Origin: Ciona intestinalis
Lineage: Eukaryota > Chordata > Ascidiacea > Phlebobranchia > Cionidae
Direction: 5' to 3'
Assembly (NCBI RefSeq): GCF_000224145.3
Contig: NC_020175.2
Span: forward strand, 2,517,278-2,581,277
Length of the DNA stretch: 64,000 bases
In this document: positions 58,751 to 64,000 of the stretch, piece by piece
Numbering within the stretch: the stretch's first letter is position 1
Layout of the letters: every line of letters starts with the position of its first letter
Notes under the pieces: model-generated
Seen by the model: the letters and a program-made list of their open reading frames with translations, nothing else
The model's database searches: none
What the model was told of the DNA's origin: nothing
Translations under genes and position numbers: made by a program

Positions 58751-60351
58751 TATAATAATATCATATTAACATAAAACAACTTTTTATTTTATTTTTTTAA
58801 ATACTAAAGATTATATTACTTATATAACGAAGAGAATGGAATTTGTTAAAACACGCTATGGAAAAAAGTGTAGGAACAGCATCAGTTAAAATAGGAGCTG
58901 TTGTTTAATACCCATAGTAATCCCACCTTGCCAATAGTGATTGCAAAACCCATTTTGATGTTTGACTGAGTTTACATAACAGAGGTGTATCGACAATATT
59001 TCTTTCCTGTACTTTGTGTAAAACAACATACCGTGATGTTCCCTGCCTAAAATAGTTAAAAATTACTTTTCAGTTTCAAAATAATATAAAGGTAATTTAA
59101 GTGAATTTGTGTGTTATTTACAGATCATAGCTTGGTCTTTTTTAGAGGTCCACTCAGTATCTCTTATCGATAAAAGATAAATTATTAAAAATAAATGTTT
59201 AAAAATAAAACCAAAAGTCGTTACCAACCAATAAAATTACAAAAAATAAACCGATATTGGGTAAATTACAAAAAAAGGAATGTTAAACATTAATCGGTCG
59301 TGCACAAGAACATTTCTAGAATCTCACTAAGCCCAAACAGCAAATTTATTTTAAGGTTTAAAACCGGGTGCTTAGAATTAAACACATGATGTAAACCCTG
59401 TTTAAAAATAAGACTGACGCCACGCCAAACGCTTCTAACGACCTAACATGGCCCTATGGCAAATGGTGACATGTAATACCGCAGACACACCTAAGACCTA
59501 ACAGTACACCTACACAAACAATACACTATGGCACATAGCTACTTTCTAATTAATTTTATTTTTGTTCATCTCATTTTTTTAAAAATAATTTAGATTTAAA
59601 AACTTTTTTGTGAGAAAACTTAACATTGCTCAGAGTCAGATGTTTTAATTGGCCAACCAATAAATATGAAATTGCTATAAATTTACTTTAAATAACTCAC
59701 CCCACACTCTTCGATATTACCCCATAACTAGATGACATCCTGTGTACATACGCTCGTTCATGATTTGTTAATGATGAAGGCAATGTTGTTTCTATAACCA
59801 ACAATTTGTTAGGAATAAATGTTGTTCACTGTTTAACCATATCGTGTTTTAAAGACTGTCTATTTTTTGTTGATTTGATTCTTTTTGTTTTAATATATGT
59901 TCTTGGCAATAGGTAAATAAAACCTTTGTTACAGAATAATTTGACCACTTGTATCTGAATTGGGGGTGCTAGTAAAGAGGCTTCCCAACCCTATTTGCTA
60001 ACCACTAACCCCTATGACCACTAACAACCCCTATAACCACTAACCCCCTAAACATTAACACCTAACCCCTAACCAATTAACCATTAACACCTAACCCCTA
60101 ACCATTAACACCTAACCCCCTAACCACCAACCACTAACAGTACTTTCCACCAGCCTATTCTGATATGCACCGGAAGATTCTCATTACTGCCCGAATTTCC
60201 AGAACGTTAAATCTTTGCTGGCAACACCGAAGTGAACATAAATTGATACATCAACTCACTCACCTACACTACTTTCATCTTCTTCAAACATAGATAACGC
60301 AGCGTTAATACCCAATGCAACATGGTCTTCTATATCAACATGCTTCTCCAT
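47048..60351 (-). CDS. YTHDC2: YTHDC2 orthologue without YTH domain (Bgcn-like DExH protein)
   Basis: Vertebrate YTHDC2 is a 3'-5' RNA helicase and m6A reader needed for meiotic entry. Here 26 exons join in phase to about 1013 residues: 60351-60264, 59791-59701, 59046-58927, 58580-58513, 58312-58110, 57505-57339, 56893-56791, 56257-56104, 56031-55977, 55599-55574, 55516-55482, 55269-55214, 54856-54807, 54756-54619, 53769-53588, 53533-53361, 52751-52553, 52186-52105, 51672-51526, 50975-50847, 50410-50298, 49936-49805, 49177-49022, 48439-48308, 47626-47471, 47134-47048. Seen: R3H-type HERAYVHR; motif I GKPGCGKSTQ; Ia QPRRSLAVSMAERVA; TNEVLLRTLMAG; motif II DEIQ; motif III region LLLNTCD; VFLPGYDEIITLRDR; motif V STNVAESCITV; motif VI region KKRCYRAGKQ; then the helicase-associated and OB regions (LKCLDPILTIAC, GFVRARGGSDIRD, NSENWAVVK). 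It ends soon after QPSGIGQRPRP, before any YTH domain, and the ankyrin insert is absent. Confidence 0.95.
47331..47445 (+). mobile_element. SINE 3' fragment
   Basis: Contains GTAGTAACATGTAAAAGCGA, AACAGAACACCAGTGTTAAA and AGAGGATAAATGAGTTACAT, the 3' part of the SINE. It lies in the last YTHDC2 intron. Confidence 0.7.
47925..48182. repeat. Degenerate minisatellite of about 60-bp units
   Basis: Repeated phrases such as CCAACACCCAGGGATTTAGA and CCAGAGTTGGCACATTACCC. Related words recur at 51699-52060 and 57963-58035. Confidence 0.6.
48560..48800 (-). mobile_element. SINE
   Basis: Reverse copy with ACCATTAGTGACCACTGGGT, TCTTGCCCAAGGACACACCC and a head ending GCCACAGCGTC. It lies in a YTHDC2 intron. 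Confidence 0.75.
48801..49016 (+). mobile_element. SINE, head missing
   Basis: Body and 3' end (GCAATTGCTCCAATCAAGTG, CAGCCATACAGAAAACACAA, then CAAGTTACTTTCATTCA). It abuts the oppositely oriented copy at 48560-48800 and ends about 6 bases before exon 49177-49022. Confidence 0.75.
49278..49623. mobile_element. Long foldback element
   Basis: Two arms of more than 130 bp are inverted copies: ACTTGTTG at the left against CAACAAGT at the right, then GTTTAATAAATGAGCAAATA, GGCTAATCTGGTATAAAAAC and their complements. The centre reads TGATTGAATCTCATTCC. Fragments of the same end (ATACCAGATGAG) recur at 50698-50775, 51425-51480 and 53930-53995. No coding capacity. Confidence 0.8.
49974..50235 (+). 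mobile_element. SINE
   Basis: Head GTGGCAAAGTAGTGAGCGCT, GCTACCATTGTGGGCGCTTG, CACTTAACGGCAATTGCTCC and 3' part CCGATTGTCGTTGCCCCCAA. YTHDC2 intron. Confidence 0.75.
50453..50690 (+). mobile_element. SINE, internally shortened
   Basis: Head GTGCTTAGCGTGCCTATCTC, ACACTGCTACCATTGTGGGC, TGTGTCCTTGGGCAAG; the 3' part is reduced. YTHDC2 intron. Confidence 0.7.
50952..51066. repeat. Triplicated splice-acceptor segment of YTHDC2
   Basis: Three copies, 38-39 bp apart, of GCACATATGGTCACTGTATG plus TTCCTATGGTAAATAT. The innermost copy contains the working 3' splice site and first coding bases of exon 50975-50847; the other two each repeat a usable-looking AG acceptor. Confidence 0.92.
51265..51400 (+). 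mobile_element. SINE 3' fragment
   Basis: AAAGTAACATACATGGTAAC, TCGTAAGCTGGCAGGAGGTG, GGCCATGCGAGGATAAAGTA with ATTCATTCA tail. YTHDC2 intron. Confidence 0.8.
51699..52060. repeat. Tandem and inverted repeat cluster
   Basis: Two to three direct copies of TATGCACATTCTATTCTATA plus GAGTTCCTACAG are followed at 51975-52060 by an inverted copy (CACCCATATAGAATAGAA). It fills a YTHDC2 intron. Confidence 0.65.
52350..52485 (-). mobile_element. SINE fragment
   Basis: Reverse 3' and middle parts: CTCATGCCAGGCTAACCAGT, TCTGATAATTTGGATAACCC, GTCACTGGGTT. YTHDC2 intron. Confidence 0.65.
52905..53150 (-). mobile_element. SINE
   Basis: TACACCTTGTGCCAGCTTGG, TGACAATTTAGACAGTCCAT, GCCAAAATGGTAGCAGCAAC; head decayed. 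YTHDC2 intron. Confidence 0.7.
53216..53308 (-). mobile_element. SINE head fragment
   Basis: Repeats the head and box region of its neighbour: GTCCAAGGACACATGCCAAA, ATGGTAGCAGCATCGAGTCT, GCCACAG. Confidence 0.65.
54013..54385 (-). mobile_element. SINE interrupted by an assembly gap
   Basis: TATCCTCGCGTGGCCAGAAA, GGAGCAATTGCCGTTAAGTG, then after the gap GTCTTGCCCAAGGACACATA and a full tRNA-like head with CGCTAACCACTATGCCACAG. Confidence 0.85.
54232..54281. other. Assembly gap (50 N)
   Basis: Inside a SINE; GTCTTGC occurs on both sides, suggesting the gap may be false or hold little. Confidence 1.
54920..55182 (-). mobile_element. SINE
   Basis: GTATGGCTGATAATTTAGAC, GCAATTGCTGTTAAATGTCT, AACGCCAAGTCTTGAACCTG. 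It ends about 30 bases from exon 55269-55214 of YTHDC2. Confidence 0.75.
55760..55955 (-). mobile_element. SINE, head missing
   Basis: ACCTTGTGCCAACTTACGAG, ATGTATGTTACTTTGTGGGT, AATGACCACTGGGTTGGAAC. YTHDC2 intron. Confidence 0.75.
56462..56785 (+). mobile_element. SINE, near full length
   Basis: Head GTGAGACGCTATAGCAAAGT, GACATTGCTACCATTGTGGG, TGGTAACTTGTAAGCTGG, GAAACAGAACACCTGTG and tail ACATTCATTC. It runs up to exon 56893-56791 of YTHDC2. Confidence 0.8.
57530..57780 (-). mobile_element. Two SINE 3' fragments in tandem
   Basis: Both carry CACCTCGTGCCAGCTTACGA-like sequence: one at about 57535-57640, the second at 57655-57775 after another AGACAGTC word. YTHDC2 intron. Confidence 0.7.
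57781..57957 (+). mobile_element. SINE fragment
   Basis: CACTTAACAGCAATTGCTAC, TAACTTATAAGCTGGCACAA and tail AAGTAAGTTACATTTATTTA; it faces the fragments to its left. Confidence 0.7.
58713..58747. repeat. TA dinucleotide run
   Basis: About 17 TA repeats in a YTHDC2 intron; a shorter one lies at 2085-2104. Confidence 0.95.
59958..60142. repeat. Degenerate telomere-like array
   Basis: Repeated CACCTAACCCCTAACCATTA words, close to but not exact CCCTAA. It lies in YTHDC2 intron 1. Confidence 0.85.
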
Positions 60352-60488
60352 TTCATTAAACTGATACAGCGGTAGCAACACCAACTGTTATGTAATATGT
60401 TTGTATAAACACAACCGTTTTCTGCACTACTATTAGCGCGGGATAAACAAGTAACCTAATTGGCTATTGGATCACGTGGTACAACATT

Positions 60489-60803
60489 TTAATTTATTTT
60501 GCAATAGGAAAAGGGGTTTGTAATTTTGTATGGCCCGTACCTGCGCCATGCCCGTGGCCCCTTAGGTGTCGTGATATATTTGTTCCGTCTTTTACATTTT
60601 GCCCACATAATTGTTCCGAACGTTGAATTTGTACCAAATCCACTGCGCATTCGTCGCAACGCTACTGCGCAGTCGGTCGGATCAAAATAATGACCACCCG
60701 GTCCAAATTTAATACGACCCTCCGTTAAAAACGTTTCAAACACGACGTTTACATGTTGAATCTTCAGGTTTTGATTTGAAGCCAGCAGAATTGAGTTGAG
60801 CAT
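60489..60803 (-). CDS. Unrecognised small ORF, 104 residues
   Basis: The frame begins MLNSILLASNQNLKIQHVNV, continues EGRIKFGPGGHYFDPTDC and ends NPFSYCKIN with a stop. The second half is rich in Arg and Lys (ALRRMRSGF, AKCKRRNKY, PRAWRRYGPYK). I do not recognise it. An AG acceptor (CTAG) lies 12 bases before the ATG, so it may be a spliced or trans-spliced exon. Its stop is only about 138 bases from the YTHDC2 start and its ATG about 380 bases after the ABCD4 stop, all on the same strand. It is longer and less AT-biased than chance frames nearby, but there is no family support. Confidence 0.35.
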   Translation of the reverse strand: MLNSILLASNQNLKIQHVNVVFETFLTEGRIKFGPGGHYFDPTDCAVALRRMRSGFGTNSTFGTIMWAKCKRRNKYITTPKGPRAWRRYGPYKITNPFSYCKIN

Positions 60804-61180
60804 GTTATTTATAGCCTAGAATATGCAACAAATTTATTTAGGCAAAATTGCTAAAACACAATACATATTTATAAAATTGAAGCACTCATATAAGTCACTT
60901 TAAATTATTCGTAAGGTAGAGTAAAGGTAAAGTACAAATAGTAAACGTGACAAATGTATTTACTTTGAAACTTTATGCAACATGTCAAATAATCACTGTT
61001 TTGAAACACTTGCTAATCTACTTGTAAACCTTAAAACAGTGGAGTACAATTGTACCATAATGGCTGCACCACACAGCTTAAAATTACTCGCAATACCATG
61101 TCGTTGCTAAAATTTAATAACAAAAATTAAAAAAAAAGTTAAAATTTAAATTGCACATAATATCATAAACATTTTTGATG
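60804..61180. other. Short region between ABCD4 and the small ORF
   Basis: AT-rich and probably ABCD4 3' untranslated sequence. No other feature seen. Confidence 0.5.
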
Positions 61181-63847
61181 CTAAAGTAAAGTGATTATTG
61201 ACCAATCCCCATTTCCATAAATGCGCAGTTCTTCATCATGGTGCTAGAAATATAAAAAAATTTTACATGACGACTTGTTAACTATGTGATTTTAATATGA
61301 TATACAGAAACACACTTTTACAAAAATAACAGGTTTTCTTTGAGCAGTTATTGACTGTGGGTGCAACATAAATTATTTTAGTTAATAAAAATACAATTTT
61401 AATGGTATATAACTGGTAATACTAATACCATATTCATAATAATAGAATGAACTGTTTACTTTACCTTCTGTAAAGTTGAACCATGTCCAACAGTCAAGTA
61501 AGTGATTTTCCGCTTCATACACGACAGATATAGATTGTCTGCCATGTTTGGATCCAAACCACTTGCTGGTTCATCCATTACTACATTAAGAAACAATATG
61601 TGAAATGGCAAATTTAAAATTAACCAACTTATTAGCCATGAAGTAACATACATGGTAACTCCTAAGCTGGCATGAGGTGTATAAAACATAACACATGTGT
61701 TATAACGAGTCAACGACTATCGTTTTCCGGCCACACGAGGATAAAGTAAGTTACATTCAATTCAATACATTCATTTAAATTGTATTTTATATAAAGATTG
61801 TTTTAATCACCTGCAAACTTTGGGTTGTGGTAAAACAATCTTGCAAATGCCAAGCACTGCGCTTCACCTGGGGATAGCTTGTCACTCCAGTTCAATTCTT
61901 TTCTGCAATGTAAACTGTATACAACATTGGCACGAAAAGAAGTAATTATGTTGTACCTCATATGTGACTTTAAACAGCAACATTTAAAATTTCTAACTAA
62001 CTGTAAAATTTGGCACAAATAATTTTAAAAAATGGCTTCCCACAAATCATTTTTAAACTTGTCAGTTTGTCACAAATAATTTAGAAAAATGGCATGTCAC
62101 AAATCAGTTTTAAACTTGTCACAAATACTTCAGAAATATGGCTATCAGGTAGTTTAGAAGAGTTTTGCTTTAACTTTAGCTATAGGACCACCTGTCCACA
62201 GATCCACTGTTGCCTTTTAACAAATCAGACAAGCCAACTTCTTCAATGATGGAATAAATATGGTTTCTATTTTCCTCCTCATTAATACCATTTGGAAGAC
62301 TGTAGATAGGGTACATTACCTGGAAAATAACCAAAACATATATTACATTGTTATTAGCCTTCAGAAGTTACGACACCGGAATATACACTTACGAGTTACC
62401 GTATTTACAATGTTGAGAGTGATTTTTCTGCATGTTTTACAATTTGGACAACAGGTTGTGTAGTAAGTTAAACTAATCGGTCCTATATTGTATCTTGCAT
62501 ACATTTAAATGGGTTCTTCTGCTTGTTTTGTATTTGTAACAAAATCTCTTAACATAGCAGATGTGTTTGCTGCTATGTGCAATGTATAAGCTGATAATTT
62601 ATAACATGCGTGTCTGATTTAGTTTGGTATATGCTTAGTATAAATTTTCTGTTTGTAATACTGTGTATGGCAATAATACTACCAACACTAAAAATGCTTA
62701 ATCAACCTGGTCTTGCAAGGTCCCATCCGTAAGGTAAGGTTTTTGAGGCAAAAACATAACACCTTCTTTGCCAAATTCCAAGAACCTGTTAATAGAACCA
62801 GTCTCAACTGGCCATAATCCTGCTAAAACTCGTAAAAGCGAGGTTTTTCCAGCACCGGTTGGACCAGTTATTAAAACATTTTTCCCGTCAGATAAAGAGA
62901 TGCTTAGACTTTGCAATAGAGTTGCAGTTTTGTCTGGAGGCGTGACCGAAACCTGCGGAAAGGTAAATTGGATATTGTTCCATGACAAAGCAATATTTAA
63001 ATGCTTTTCAAGGGTTTACTTTATAAACAGCAATTAAACTGACGGTAAATCAATATTCAACAGCGCTAAAAGTATTGAGCCTATTTTTAAACAAATAAAG
63101 AATAAAAATGGAATAAAATACCAGACATATTAGAATAATTGAAATTACTAATTGAACAGGATGATGCCTTACTGGAAGGCTAGAATATTTTGGTTAAATA
63201 AAAAGTTTCGTATTTCTAGAACACCAATTTCAAATATTGCAAAAGATATAGTTCAAAAAAAAGTGAAATAATACACAACCACACAAAAATATTGGATCTT
63301 TATGTAAAAAACTTACACTTTGCAGTTTAAAGAACACGCCATCTCTCTCTGGTTGCTTCGACGCAAAACTAAAAAAAATCACATTTTAACCAACAAGAAG
63401 AATCAGGCTTTTAATAGTATAAAAATATTGCAGCTTGAATCTACTTTATTGAATGAAAAATTTAAACAGCCCAAAGATATTAAGATTAATGTCAGGCTGT
63501 TGGACAAAAATAGTCTTTGTTAAAATAAACAATGCAATTATAGTATCTTAAAACGATTTTAACAGAGAATACGATATATTTCACAGAGAATATGTCTTAG
63601 AAAAGTTTAAAAAAATAAATTTTACATTTTACCAATTCTACAAAGAAACCTCTACCTTTTATCACCGGTTTTATCTCCTACTATCATTGCCTCAACAACT
63701 CTGAATTCTTCTTCTCCAGTTGATTGATCTTTTAAAATATTCTCTTCGTCCGAGTAAGATTCATTCTCGTATGTGAATGAAGAATCTTCTTCTTCTGGAG
63801 GTTGATCCTTGTTTTCCACATCCAAGGATTCAATCAACTGACCAAGT
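61181..63847 (-). CDS. ABCD4: ABC transporter D4, C-terminal part (nucleotide-binding domain); gene continues beyond the right edge
   Basis: ABCD4 is the lysosomal ABC protein that, with LMBRD1, exports cobalamin to the cytosol. Seven exons join in phase: 63847-63656, 63368-63317, 62952-62707, 62319-62192, 61902-61811, 61580-61465, 61243-61181 (about 295 residues). Order: [14 protein letters not shown] and an acidic linker ([15 protein letters not shown]); [18 protein letters not shown]; Walker [22 protein letters not shown]-loop [31 protein letters not shown] signature [20 protein letters not shown]; Walker [15 protein letters not shown]-loop [13 protein letters not shown]-terminus [20 protein letters not shown]. 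The TDGTL and YPIY blocks and the short C-terminus fit ABCD4 rather than peroxisomal ABCD1-3. The transmembrane half lies to the right of the window. All key ATP-site residues are present. Confidence 0.93.
61625..61770 (+). mobile_element. SINE 3' fragment
   Basis: AAGTAACATACATGGTAACT, CCTAAGCTGGCATGAGGTGT, CCACACGAGGATAAAGTAAG and an ATTCA-rich tail. ABCD4 intron. Confidence 0.8.
62013..62145. repeat. Short tandem repeat of about 57 bp
   Basis: Two and a half copies built on TTTAAACTTGTCA and CACAAATAATTTAGAAAAAT in an ABCD4 intron. Confidence 0.7.
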
Positions 63848-64000
63848 CTGATATCAAATATTAACGGAATATTTGTTTTACAATATTACAGAAAATATTT
63901 GACTATAACCAACTAAAATTGTATAGGAAATATAAGGCAATGATTCAATTTATATTGTGTGATAAAATGTATGATAAACTGATAAAAAACTTCAGTTTTG

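Overview
The window looks like nuclear DNA of a tunicate, most likely a Ciona species. It is AT-rich, its genes are split by many short-to-medium introns, the proteins have clear chordate/metazoan orthologues, and the introns carry tRNA-headed SINEs and short palindromic MITEs of the sort reported from Ciona. Four runs of N (11222-11271, 33696-33745, 34650-34917, 54232-54281) show it is a draft assembly. Every recognisable gene reads on the minus strand except one inverted gene copy. I assembled the exons by eye from splice sites, reading phase and protein similarity; no search was run.

Layout, left to right: (1) 1117-8775, the 5' two thirds of a PP2A B56 regulatory subunit gene (PPP2R5), running off the left edge. 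(2) 11777-27478, a nectin-like adhesion receptor (signal peptide, three Ig domains, TM helix, long cytoplasmic tail); its last exon is present twice around an assembly gap. (3) 28343-33695, a large inverted repeat whose left arm carries an intact-looking C-type-lectin-like secreted protein gene and whose right arm carries a damaged copy on the plus strand. (4) 34089-41533, SF1 (branchpoint-binding protein), nearly complete, with a gap in one C-terminal exon. (5) 42161-45868, SKIV2L/SKI2 helicase with its whole coding region in one exon. (6) 47048-60351, a 26-exon YTHDC2 orthologue. (7) 60489-60803, an unrecognised small ORF. (8) 61181-63847, the C-terminal half (nucleotide-binding domain) of ABCD4, running off the right edge.

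Several genes concern RNA: SF1 recognises branchpoints, SKI2 drives 3'-5' cytoplasmic mRNA decay with the exosome, and YTHDC2 in vertebrates is a meiotic m6A-binding helicase. The most interesting signal is in the YTHDC2 gene. Its reading frame can be followed from start to stop, but it ends before the YTH domain, lacks the ankyrin insert, and carries changed helicase motifs II (DEIQ), III (NTC) and VI (KRCYRAGK). That makes it resemble Drosophila Bgcn more than vertebrate YTHDC2.

The rest is repeats: about a dozen copies of one 170-195 bp MITE family (ends like TAGGGTGGGG), four hAT-like non-autonomous elements, several foldback elements, about twenty SINE pieces concentrated in YTHDC2 introns, intronic tandem repeats (two of which duplicate exon/intron junctions), and a telomere-like CCCTAA-rich array. 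No retroviral or other virus-like element was recognised.
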